A stretch of 7,167 nt of DNA from Candidatus Bathyarchaeota archaeon. Lineage in GTDB: Archaea; Thermoproteota; Bathyarchaeia; Bathyarchaeales; Bathycorpusculaceae. Positions 1 to 6,845 of this stretch are shown piece after piece. How positions within the stretch are numbered: the stretch's first letter is position 1; each line of letters begins with the position of its first letter. Where the stretch lies: assembly GCA_018396615.1 (NCBI GenBank), contig JAGTQT010000018.1:15545-22711 (forward strand), given 5' to 3'. The position numbers were made by a program, and so were the translations under genes. The notes under the pieces are model-generated. The model was not told the origin of the DNA. It ran no database searches and saw nothing but the letters and a program-made list of their open reading frames with translations.

Positions 1-1
1 C

Positions 2-1216
2 GTAGAGATTAAAACTAGAGTCACATTTGGCAAGGACGTAACCCTTGAAAGCCTGCGTAAAGATGATTACAAAGCGGTTTTTTTGGCAATTGGAACGCAG
101 CTTGGCATGAAGTTAAACGTTCCAGGCGAAGATCTTGACGGTGTGGTTAACGCGGTTGATTTTCTTAGGGCAGTGGCTCTTGGAGAGCGGGTCAAAGTTG
201 GTGAGAAAGTGGCAGTTGTTGGAGGAGGAAACAGCGCCATAGACGCAGCTAGAACTGCCCGAAAACTAGGCGCACGAGAAGTCATTGTTCTCTATCGCCG
301 TTCCCGTGAGGAGATGCCTGCGCTTCCGCACGAAGTGGAGCTGGCTGAAAAAGACGGCGTTGTATTTCACTTTCTTGTCGCACCCAAACAGATCATTGGA
401 GAAAATGGAAAGGTTAAGGCTGTTGAATGCCTCCGGATGCGACTTGGAGAACCGGATGAAAGCGGAAGAAGACGGCCCATTCCCGTAAGTTTCTCAGAAC
501 ATCAATATGAGGTTGACATGGTAATTCCGGCGCTGGGGCAGGCAGCTGAAACGGCTTGCATACCGCAAGAGCTCTGCGACAAGAATGCGCGTGCACCATC
601 AATTCACGTTAACCCGATAACATTGGAGACCAAGGTGCCAGGAGTCTTCGCTGGCGGAGATGTCGTCACTGGACCAGCAAGCATCATCGAAGCGGTCGGC
701 GCTGGCAAGCGGGCTGCATTATCTATTCATCTTTATCTTACAGGGCAAGACCTGCAGAGCGGAAGATACGAGAATATCGAGGAAACGACGTGGGTTAAGA
801 ACTGGGGATCTATAGGCAAGAAAGAGCGCAGATATGAACCTCCTTTAGAGAAGCCGCATCTAAGCTTGGAAGAGGCTGCCAAATACTTGGAGAAGCTGAA
901 GCAGAATGCTATGTTTGAGGCTTTTCGCTGCATGAGCTGTGGGCCATGTGCAGAATGTCTTGCGAACATGGATTTGTGTGTTGGAGATAAAGCTGTGGTT
1001 GAAGAAAAGCGGTGCATAGGCTGCAATATATGTGCTGTCGTCTGCCCGTTCGAGGCAGTTAAGAAGAACGAAAACGGAGTGGCAGTGGTAAATGAGGAGC
1101 TTTGCAAGGGATGCGGCATATGCGCTGCCAGATGTCCAGAGCGAGCCATAACGATGAAGAAACTAACTGACAAACAGATCGTAAGCATGGCTCTAGCAAC
1201 CGTGGGAGGCGAATGA
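2..1216 (+). CDS. GltD-like NAD(P)H/FAD oxidoreductase with C-terminal 2[4Fe-4S] ferredoxin tail (5'-truncated)
   Basis: The reading frame is open from base 2, and 404 residues are visible before TGA at 1214-1216. The real start lies upstream. The missing part would carry the first FAD Rossmann motif and any N-terminal iron-sulfur domain. Visible residues 25-60 match the central region of glutamate synthase small subunit (GltD/NfnB-type) proteins. The NAD(P) Rossmann motif GGGNSA is at 74-79, followed by an Arg-rich YRRSREEMPA segment that in this family usually marks NADPH binding. The FAD-contacting AGGD is at 217-220. A five-cysteine CxxCxxCxxC-x6-C stretch follows at 310-326. Two [4Fe-4S] motifs come next: CIGCNICAVVCP (C338-C348) and CKGCGICAARCP (C368-C378). 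The tail after the last motif resembles that of the HdrA at 1975-4998. It is followed after one base by an MvhD gene. The likely role, by inference, is electron exchange between NAD(P)H and the Hdr complex. A glutamate synthase role is unlikely, because no large subunit is nearby. Confidence 0.85.
   Translation, partial: VEIKTRVTFGKDVTLESLRKDDYKAVFLAIGTQLGMKLNVPGEDLDGVVNAVDFLRAVALGERVKVGEKVAVVGGGNSAIDAARTARKLGAREVIVLYRRSREEMPALPHEVELAEKDGVVFHFLVAPKQIIGENGKVKAVECLRMRLGEPDESGRRRPIPVSFSEHQYEVDMVIPALGQAAETACIPQELCDKNARAPSIHVNPITLETKVPGVFAGGDVVTGPASIIEAVGAGKRAALSIHLYLTGQDLQSGRYENIEETTWVKNWGSIGKKERRYEPPLEKPHLSLEEAAKYLEKLKQNAMFEAFRCMSCGPCAECLANMDLCVGDKAVVEEKRCIGCNICAVVCPFEAVKKNENGVAVVNEELCKGCGICAARCPERAITMKKLTDKQIVSMALATVGGE
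1204..1209 (+). promoter_or_regulatory. Shine-Dalgarno site for the first MvhD gene
   Basis: GGGAGG lies eight bases before the ATG at 1218, inside the last codons of the preceding gene. It supports that start and translational coupling across the one-base gap. Confidence 0.7.
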
Positions 1217-1217
1217 A

Positions 1218-1973
1218 ATGGAGAAAAACGAGCCAAAAATCGCGTGTTTAATGTGCGACTTTGTCTTCTGCCAAGAAGAGACTCATGCTCCACGGAACGT
1301 GAAGGTTGCTAGAGTAAGCTGCATTGGAAGAATAGATCCCGTGCTGATCTTGGAAATGTTTGAGAAAGGAATAGAAGCTGTCATGCTAGTCGGCTGCAAG
1401 CCACCAGACTGCCACTACGTGGACGGAAATGCCCAAGCAGAACTCACAGTCAACATACTTAAGAAGCTCATGTCGCTAGTCAACGTGGAGCCAGAGCGCC
1501 TAAAACTACTTTGGCATTCGCCCACTGCAAAGAAAAGCTTCAACCGCCATCTAACAGAGTTTTCTGACAAGACGAGAAAACTTGCTTCCTTATCGCCAAA
1601 AAACATCAGCGCTGACCCTGATTTTCTTGTCAATATTTCAGCAGCCAAAAGAGTGGCAGCCGATTTTAGACTGAGAGTTTTGTTGGGCAGAGAGAAGGAG
1701 CTAACTGAAAGCGTTAACGTTTACGGTGAGAAAATTTCGTTTCAGGAATTTGATAAACTGCTAGGAGAGATTGTTCAGGTAGAATTTATTCGGCAGAAGA
1801 TTCATGTCTTGACAAGCGTTAAGCCGCTTTCTGTCAAAGCCTTAGCTGAAAAGGTTGAATTGAAGCCGGCAGTAGTGCTGAACCACATTGTTAACATGCG
1901 CAGGAAAAACATGATCGCCATAGACCACGTGGATGGAACAACTCCATTTTACAAGGCTTTGGAGGTTAACTGA
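1218..1973 (+). CDS. MvhD-type [2Fe-2S] electron-transfer subunit with C-terminal winged-helix-like extension
   Basis: 251 residues, against roughly 140 for an ordinary MvhD. Residues 1-125 are the MvhD (FlpD) domain: CLMC at 10-13, an additional C18, SCIGRIDP with C35, and GCKPPDCHY with C60 and C65. In methanogens this family carries electrons from the hydrogenase small subunit to HdrA through a [2Fe-2S] cluster, and the expected cysteines are all present. The loop between the first CxxC and C35 is about four residues shorter than in the second MvhD at 4995-5435, and the AGADLAGVSR segment there has no counterpart. Residues about 130-197 form a mostly helical linker containing VYGEKISFQEFDKLL. 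Residues about 198-251 read like a winged helix (PLSVKALAEKV, then VLNHIVNMRRKNMI, then a short strand-like end). The ATG at 1218 is backed by GGGAGG. Position between the GltD-like gene and HdrA suggests it links those two flavoproteins. The domain call is firm; the role of the extension is unknown. Confidence 0.85.
   Translation: MEKNEPKIACLMCDFVFCQEETHAPRNVKVARVSCIGRIDPVLILEMFEKGIEAVMLVGCKPPDCHYVDGNAQAELTVNILKKLMSLVNVEPERLKLLWHSPTAKKSFNRHLTEFSDKTRKLASLSPKNISADPDFLVNISAAKRVAADFRLRVLLGREKELTESVNVYGEKISFQEFDKLLGEIVQVEFIRQKIHVLTSVKPLSVKALAEKVELKPAVVLNHIVNMRRKNMIAIDHVDGTTPFYKALEVN
1961..1966 (+). promoter_or_regulatory. Shine-Dalgarno site that fixes the HdrA start
   Basis: GGAGGT is eight bases before ATG 1975. 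It favours this start over the in-frame ATG at 1933, which lies inside the preceding gene and would add 14 residues unlike an HdrA N-terminus. Confidence 0.75.
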
Positions 1974-1974
1974 A

Positions 1975-4900
1975 ATGGCAAACCAGAAGATCGGGGCAGT
2001 TCTCGTTATCGGCGGAGGAGTGGCAGGGATACAGGCATCTCTGGACTTGGCGGATTCTGGCTTCAAAGTGTATTTGGCTGATCAGGCACCAAGCATCGGT
2101 GGAGTTATGGCTCAGCTTGACAAGACATTTCCAACAAATGACTGTTCAATGTGTATTCTCTCGCCTAAGCTTGTTGCAGCCGGAAGACACCCCAACATTA
2201 CGGTTTTAACGAACGTCGAAGTAGCAGGATTAAATGGCGAAGCAGGAAGCTTCGAAGTTAAGCTTCGAAAGCTAAGCCGCTACATTATTGAAGAAAAATG
2301 CAACGGATGCGGCATCTGCGCCCAAAAATGCCCGATTGAAGCCATAGACACGTTCAACGAAGGGTTAAGCAACAGAAGTGCCATCTACGTTGAATACCCC
2401 CAAGCAGTTCCGCTGAAGTACAAAATCGACCGTGAAAAATGCATCGGCTGCGGAACATGCTACGAAGTCTGCAAGGCAAAAGCCATCACATACGACCAAA
2501 AAGACAGCGAAGCCACACTGAAAGTGGGGTCAATAATACTTGCGCCAGGCTTCGAAGTCTTCGATGCAAAGCTTAAAAGCGAATACGGTTACGGTCGCTA
2601 TCCTAACGTAGTGACAAGCATAGAGTTCGAGCGTATTCTTAGCGCTTCTGGACCTTATGGAGGGCTTGTGCTGCGTCCCTCTGACGGCGAGATTCCCAAA
2701 AAAATTGCCTTTATCCAGTGTGTGGGTTCAAGAGACTACCAGCTTGGCAACAACTATTGTTCCGCGGCGTGCTGCATGTACGGCATGAAAGAGGCAGTCA
2801 TAGCTAAAGAGCATACACCTCCGCCGCTGAATGCCAAAATCTTTTTCATGGATATGCGTTCCTATGGAAAGGAATTTGATGCTTACTACAAACGCGCTCA
2901 AGGAGAATGGGGCATTCAGTTCGTAAGGTCGAGAGTTGCTGGAATAACAGAAGACCCGAAGACCCAGAACCTTTTTGTTCACTACGTGGAGAACGAAACA
3001 CCAAAAACAGAAGAATTCGAAATGGTTGTCCTATCTGTTGGAATGCAGCCACCTAAAAATGCTGAAAAACTTGCTGAAAGCTTGGGAATAAAACTCAATG
3101 CTTACAAGTTCTGCGAAACCCAAGCCTTCTCTCCCACGGAAACGTCGAAACCAGGAGTCTTCGTCTGCGGAGCGTTTTCCGGACCAAAAGATATTCCTGA
3201 AAGTGTGGCTCAAGCATCTGCTGCAGCCGCCAAAGCCATGGAAGTTATAGCCTCTGAGAGGGGAACAGAAGTTGCGGTGAAAGAGTATCCGCCTGAAAGA
3301 GACGTAAGCCTAGAAGAGCCCCGAATCGGCGTGTTTGTCTGTCATTGTGGAATAAATATTGGTGGAGTAGTGAACGTTCCTGAAGTAGTGGAATACGCTC
3401 GAAAGCTGCCGAACGTGGTTTTCGCCGAAGCCAATGTTTACACTTGCTCAGAAGACACTCAGAAGCTGATCAAAGAGAAGATTATGGAAAACAAGCTTAA
3501 CCGCGTGATTGTTGCCTCCTGCACCCCGCGGACTCATGAACCGCTTTTCAAAGAAACCGTTCAGGAAGCAGGACTAAACCCCTACCTTTTCGAGATGACT
3601 AACATCCGTGACCAGTGTAGCTGGGTGCACATGCACGATGCGAAGGAGGCAACAGAAAAAGCCAAAGATTTGGTGCGATCAATTGTTGCCAAAGCCAAGC
3701 TTCTAGCGCCCTTAAAGAAACCGCTCATCAATGTCACTCCGGTTGCACTTGTTATAGGCGGCGGAGTCTCCGGTATAACAGCGTCGCTTTCGCTGGCTGA
3801 TCAAGGCTTTGAGGTTCATCTTGTCGAGAAAGAACCTGAGCTGGGTGGCCAACTGCGCAACATTAATTACCTGCTTGAGAAAGACAGCGACCCCAAAGAG
3901 AAACTGAGCTCTCTCGTTGAAGCAGTGACAAAGAACGACAAGATACGGGTGTATAAGAACGCGGAGGTTGTTGACGTCTACGGCTTCGTTGGCAACTTCA
4001 AATCCAAAATCAAGCAGAAAAACGGAGAAGAAAAGGAAGTTGAGCACGGCGTCGTAATTGTGGCCACCGGCGCCTCAGAGTATAAGCCAAGTGAGTATCT
4101 TTATGGCAAGGATCCGCGCGTAGTAACCCAGCATGAACTTGAGGAAAAACTTGCAAGTGGGACCTTCGAAGCCAAAACCGTTGTTATGATCCAATGTGTG
4201 GGGGCGCGAAACGATGAGAGACCAAACTGCGCAAGAATCTGCTGTGGACAGGCCATAAAAAACGCCTTGAAAATCAAGGAAACCAGATCAGAGACAGAAA
4301 TCTACGTTCTCTATAAGGACATGAGAGCCTATGGTTTTAAAGAGGATTACTATCGTGAAGCTGCCATCAAAGGCGTTATCTTCGTTAACTACGATGATGA
4401 AAGAAAACCGCAAGTAAAAGCTGAAAACGGGAAACTTTTGGCCAGTTTCTGGGAACCTGTTCTGAACGAGCAAGTAGAAATTGAGCCAGATCTCGTAGTC
4501 TTAAGCGCCGCGACGGTTCCGAATCCAGATAACAAAAAGTTAGCTGACATGCTCAAAGTGCCGCTGACAAAAGACGGCTTCTTTTTGGAGGCGCACATGA
4601 AGCTTAGACCCGTGGATTTTGCAACTGAAGGGGTATTCCTCTGCGGAATGGCGCATTCGCCCAAATACATAGACGAAAGTATAGCGCAAGCGTGCGCTAC
4701 AGCGGCGAGGGCAACCACGATACTTTCCAAGAAGACGCTTGAGATGGAAGGAATAGTCGCAAACGTATCTGAAGATTTATGTAGTGGTTGTAGAATCTGT
4801 GAATATCTATGCCCCTACGGTGCTGTCGAAATGAAGGATAAAGAAGGCAAAACCGTTGCGCATGTCCTTGAAGCTTTATGCAAAGGCTGCGGTGCATGTG

Positions 4901-4998
4901 GCACAGCATGTCCTACGAAAGCCATCATCATGGGGCACTTTACCACGGAAGAAATCCTTGCACAGGTTAAAGCTGCTTTGGTGGAGGTTAAAATATGA
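1975..4998 (+). CDS. hdrA: Tandem (double-module) HdrA, FAD and multi-[4Fe-4S] heterodisulfide reductase subunit A
   Basis: 1007 residues; a standard HdrA is about 650. HdrA is the FAD subunit that performs electron bifurcation in Hdr complexes of the cytosol. Module 1 (about 1-440) starts directly with a FAD Rossmann motif, GGGVAG at 13-18, with D36 ending the second strand. It has the family segment DCSMCILSPK (C57, C60), an inserted ferredoxin with C109/112/115/119 and C156/159/162/166 (the last followed by Lys instead of Pro), and QCVGSRD (C249) with C262, C266 and C267. It lacks the usual HdrA N-terminal domain. That domain appears in mid-protein at about 450-585: VCHCG (C456, C458), C491, ASCTPRTHEP (C516) and QCSW (C548). 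Module 2 follows with GGGVSG at 595-600 and QCVGARN (C741), C752, C756 and C757. It has neither an inserted ferredoxin nor a counterpart of C57/C60. A C-terminal ferredoxin closes the protein (C936/939/942/946 and C969/972/975/979). Two FADs are likely, by inference. It overlaps the next gene by ATGA. Confidence 0.93.
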   Translation: MANQKIGAVLVIGGGVAGIQASLDLADSGFKVYLADQAPSIGGVMAQLDKTFPTNDCSMCILSPKLVAAGRHPNITVLTNVEVAGLNGEAGSFEVKLRKLSRYIIEEKCNGCGICAQKCPIEAIDTFNEGLSNRSAIYVEYPQAVPLKYKIDREKCIGCGTCYEVCKAKAITYDQKDSEATLKVGSIILAPGFEVFDAKLKSEYGYGRYPNVVTSIEFERILSASGPYGGLVLRPSDGEIPKKIAFIQCVGSRDYQLGNNYCSAACCMYGMKEAVIAKEHTPPPLNAKIFFMDMRSYGKEFDAYYKRAQGEWGIQFVRSRVAGITEDPKTQNLFVHYVENETPKTEEFEMVVLSVGMQPPKNAEKLAESLGIKLNAYKFCETQAFSPTETSKPGVFVCGAFSGPKDIPESVAQASAAAAKAMEVIASERGTEVAVKEYPPERDVSLEEPRIGVFVCHCGINIGGVVNVPEVVEYARKLPNVVFAEANVYTCSEDTQKLIKEKIMENKLNRVIVASCTPRTHEPLFKETVQEAGLNPYLFEMTNIRDQCSWVHMHDAKEATEKAKDLVRSIVAKAKLLAPLKKPLINVTPVALVIGGGVSGITASLSLADQGFEVHLVEKEPELGGQLRNINYLLEKDSDPKEKLSSLVEAVTKNDKIRVYKNAEVVDVYGFVGNFKSKIKQKNGEEKEVEHGVVIVATGASEYKPSEYLYGKDPRVVTQHELEEKLASGTFEAKTVVMIQCVGARNDERPNCARICCGQAIKNALKIKETRSETEIYVLYKDMRAYGFKEDYYREAAIKGVIFVNYDDERKPQVKAENGKLLASFWEPVLNEQVEIEPDLVVLSAATVPNPDNKKLADMLKVPLTKDGFFLEAHMKLRPVDFATEGVFLCGMAHSPKYIDESIAQACATAARATTILSKKTLEMEGIVANVSEDLCSGCRICEYLCPYGAVEMKDKEGKTVAHVLEALCKGCGACGTACPTKAIIMGHFTTEEILAQVKAALVEVKI
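4983..4988 (+). promoter_or_regulatory. Shine-Dalgarno site for the second MvhD gene
   Basis: GGAGGT lies six bases before ATG 4995, inside the last codons of HdrA. Together with the ATGA stop/start overlap at 4995-4998 it indicates coupled translation of HdrA and MvhD. Confidence 0.75.
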
Positions 4999-5435
4999 GT
5001 GAAAAGAACGGCTTTGAACCAAAAATAATTGGCTTTCTCTGCAACTGGTGCTCCTATGCAGGCGCGGATCTCGCTGGAGTAAGCAGAATTCAATATCCGC
5101 CAAACATAAGAATCATCCGCGTCATGTGCAGTGGCAGAATAGATCCCGCTTTCGTGCTTGAAGCCTTCAAAGACGGCGCAGACGGCGTGCTGGTTGCCGG
5201 CTGCCATCTACCCTCAGACTGCCACTATATCAGCGGCAACTTCAAGGCTTTAAGACGCATCACGTTGCTAAAGAAAGCTTTGGCAGAGTTTGGAATAGAG
5301 CCCGAACGTCTGCGGCTGGAATGGATCTCAGCAAGCGAAGGCGACAAGTTTGCCACCGTAGTGCGGGACATGACCGAGCAGATAAAGAAGCTTGGCCCAA
5401 ACCCGTTCAAAGAAATGGAAGTAAAATCGCAATGA
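4995..5435 (+). CDS. mvhD: Canonical MvhD, hydrogenase/Hdr-linking [2Fe-2S] subunit
   Basis: 146 residues, the usual size for the family. In the methanogen MvhAGD-HdrABC complex, MvhD carries electrons from the hydrogenase small subunit to HdrA. The hallmark pattern is complete: CNWCSYAGADLAG (C16, C19), RVMCSGRIDP (C45), and GCHLPSDCHYISGN (C70, C76), followed by the family end LRLEWISASEGDKFA. The spacing between the last two cysteines is five residues, against four in the other MvhD of this window. The protein ends without any extension, unlike the paralogue at 1218-1973, to which it is clearly but distantly related. It sits directly after HdrA (4-base overlap) and before HdrC (4-base overlap). 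With an MvhG-type gene further down, this copy is the best candidate for the hydrogenase-to-HdrA link. Identification is firm; the partner choice between the two copies is inferred. Confidence 0.94.
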   Translation: MSEKNGFEPKIIGFLCNWCSYAGADLAGVSRIQYPPNIRIIRVMCSGRIDPAFVLEAFKDGADGVLVAGCHLPSDCHYISGNFKALRRITLLKKALAEFGIEPERLRLEWISASEGDKFATVVRDMTEQIKKLGPNPFKEMEVKSQ

Positions 5436-5956
5436 CGCAGACAGAATGTAAAGTGATCAGAGCATCAGACATAAATCCTAGATTCAAATATGAAATCAAG
5501 CTGCACGGCGCAGAGAAGCTAATGCGCTGCTTCCAATGTGGAACTTGCACGTCTGACTGTCCTATTGCGCGGTACAGCGAAAGCTACAGACCGAGACAGA
5601 TCATCCGCATGGCCCAACTTGGACTTGAGGATAGAATTCTGGACAGCGACACCCTATGGCTCTGCGCGTCATGCTTTACATGCACTGACCGTTGCCCTCA
5701 AGGCGTAGAGGTCGCAAGCGTTATTAGAGTTTTAAGAAATCTTGCTGCGGAAAAAGGGCATATACCCCAAGTTTTTAAGGAGCAGTTTTCAAGCATACTT
5801 GAGTCAGGCTACGCCTACAAGATTCCTGAGCTTAGAGTGAAAAGGAGAGAAACGCTTGGGCTTCCGCCTTTGCCGAAGGGAAATCCAGAAAGCATCAGGA
5901 AAACTTTGCGCGGCTTGAAGCCTGAAAAGCTTTTTGAAAAGAGTGGAGGCGACTAA
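5432..5956 (+). CDS. hdrC: HdrC, 2[4Fe-4S] heterodisulfide reductase subunit C
   Basis: 174 residues. HdrC relays electrons from HdrA to HdrB through two [4Fe-4S] clusters. Both ferredoxin motifs are complete: CFQCGTCTSDCP (C33, 36, 39, 43) and CASCFTCTDRCP (C78, 81, 84, 88). Between them lies the family segment YRPRQIIRMAQLGLED, and GVEVASVIRVLRNLA follows. The basic, proline-containing tail (KRRETLGLPPLPKG onward) is as in other HdrC proteins. The start chosen is ATG 5432, which overlaps the mvhD stop as ATGA; only a weak purine-rich stretch precedes it, so translation probably depends on coupling. An in-frame ATG at 5321 would add 37 residues that are out-of-frame mvhD sequence and lack family similarity. 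No membrane segment is present, so this belongs to the soluble HdrABC type rather than the membrane HdrDE type. Confidence 0.93.
   Translation: MTQTECKVIRASDINPRFKYEIKLHGAEKLMRCFQCGTCTSDCPIARYSESYRPRQIIRMAQLGLEDRILDSDTLWLCASCFTCTDRCPQGVEVASVIRVLRNLAAEKGHIPQVFKEQFSSILESGYAYKIPELRVKRRETLGLPPLPKGNPESIRKTLRGLKPEKLFEKSGGD
5945..5949 (+). promoter_or_regulatory. Shine-Dalgarno site for hdrB
   Basis: GGAGG is seven bases before ATG 5957, within the last codons of hdrC. The hdrC stop TAA and the hdrB ATG are directly adjacent. Confidence 0.7.
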
Positions 5957-6844
5957 ATGTCGAAGGGTAAATACCTGATTTTTCTGGGCTGCGCCATACC
6001 CTACAGGGTATCAGCCTTCGAGGTCTCGGCGCGAAAGGTTCTTGCCAAGCTAGGCGTAGAGCTAGTTGAAATGCCCGAGTTTAACTGCTGCGGTCTTCCA
6101 CTAGACCCAGTAAGCCACGAGGCAATGCTCATTTTGGCTGCAAAAAACTTGGCGCTGGCAGAACAGAAAGGACTAGACATAATTACACTTTGTCCAGGAT
6201 GCGCTGGAACACTTAAGAAAGTCAATAGAATGCTTAAAGAAGACGATGCCCTACGCCACAAAATAAACCAGCATCTTAAAGAAGCTGGACTAGAGTTTAA
6301 AGGAATAATAGAAGCCAAACATTTGATGCAAGTTCTCATAGAGGACATCGGGCTAGAACGAGTTAAAGACGCGGTGGTCAAACCACTCATGACGCTAAGC
6401 GTCGCGGAGCATAATGGCTGCCACATTCTGAGACCGAAAGAGTTTATAGGATTTGATGATCCCGAGGATCCTAAGACTCTTAAAACATTGATAGAAGCAA
6501 CTGGGGCGCGATGCCTCGACTACTTGGAGGAGACGGAATGCTGCGGTGCGCCAAGCGTCGGCATAAACGACAAGATCGCGCTGCAGCTTGCGAGAAACAA
6601 GCTGAACCACGTTAAAGCTGTTAAGGCTGAGGCCATGATTACGATTTGCCCGTTTTGCCACATAATGTATGATACAAATGAGCTGAGAATTGAGAAAATG
6701 TTTAATGAGACTTATGGTATTCCAATCTTACATTATCCACAGCTGCTCGGCCTAGCCATGGGTTTCCAGCCCGAGGAGCTAGGTTTCAGTGAGCTTCGTG
6801 TGGATGCGTCAAAAATACTGGATAAAACCAAAGGTGGAAAATAA
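5957..6844 (+). CDS. hdrB: HdrB, catalytic disulfide-reducing subunit with two CCG motifs
   Basis: 295 residues, normal for the family. HdrB holds two non-cubane [4Fe-4S] clusters and, in methanogens, cleaves the CoM-S-S-CoB heterodisulfide. Both cysteine motifs are complete. The first runs C12-x31-C44 C45-x33-CPGC (C79, C82). The second runs C155-x39-C195 C196-x34-CPFC (C231, C234), with the typical HNGCHILRP and ECCGAP context. The N-terminal LGCAIPYR with CCGLP is a variant I associate with HdrB-like proteins outside classical methanogens, though this is from memory. Since no catalytic cysteine is missing, the protein is expected to be active on a disulfide or related thiol substrate. Which substrate cannot be told from the window, because no coenzyme M or B genes are present. 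It abuts hdrC with no gap and is followed after one base by the MvhG-type gene. Confidence 0.92.
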   Translation: MSKGKYLIFLGCAIPYRVSAFEVSARKVLAKLGVELVEMPEFNCCGLPLDPVSHEAMLILAAKNLALAEQKGLDIITLCPGCAGTLKKVNRMLKEDDALRHKINQHLKEAGLEFKGIIEAKHLMQVLIEDIGLERVKDAVVKPLMTLSVAEHNGCHILRPKEFIGFDDPEDPKTLKTLIEATGARCLDYLEETECCGAPSVGINDKIALQLARNKLNHVKAVKAEAMITICPFCHIMYDTNELRIEKMFNETYGIPILHYPQLLGLAMGFQPEELGFSELRVDASKILDKTKGGK

Positions 6845-6845
6845 G

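Noticed and set aside
83..85. TTG at 83 as start of the GltD-like gene
   Set aside because: The frame is open to the window edge, and the residues before it (ending LRKDDYKAVF) continue the family similarity, so the gene is truncated by the window.
733..1293. 186-residue minus-strand ORF
   Set aside because: It is antisense to the iron-sulfur region of the GltD-like gene and the start of mvhD, with low-complexity Ser/Phe/His content and no recognisable domain. Other minus-strand ORFs are similar shadows.
1933..1974. Longer HdrA start at ATG 1933
   Set aside because: It lies inside the MvhD gene in another frame, and the 14 extra residues do not resemble HdrA. ATG 1975 has GGAGGT at good spacing and begins just before the Rossmann strand.
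2247..2269. Ten-base direct repeat AAGCTTCGAA at 2247 and 2260
   Set aside because: It lies within the HdrA coding sequence, is only two short copies in different frames, and has no further copies nearby. It is best read as chance from Lys/Leu/Phe/Glu codons.
1329..5148. Shared 13-base string AGAATAGATCCCG at 1329 and 5136
   Set aside because: It encodes the conserved GRIDP motif in both MvhD paralogues. The surrounding DNA has diverged, so this is protein conservation and not a mobile or recombination repeat.
5321..5431. Longer HdrC start at 5321
   Set aside because: The extra 37 residues are a frame-shifted reading of mvhD. ATG 5432 overlaps the mvhD stop in the ATGA pattern seen elsewhere in the operon.
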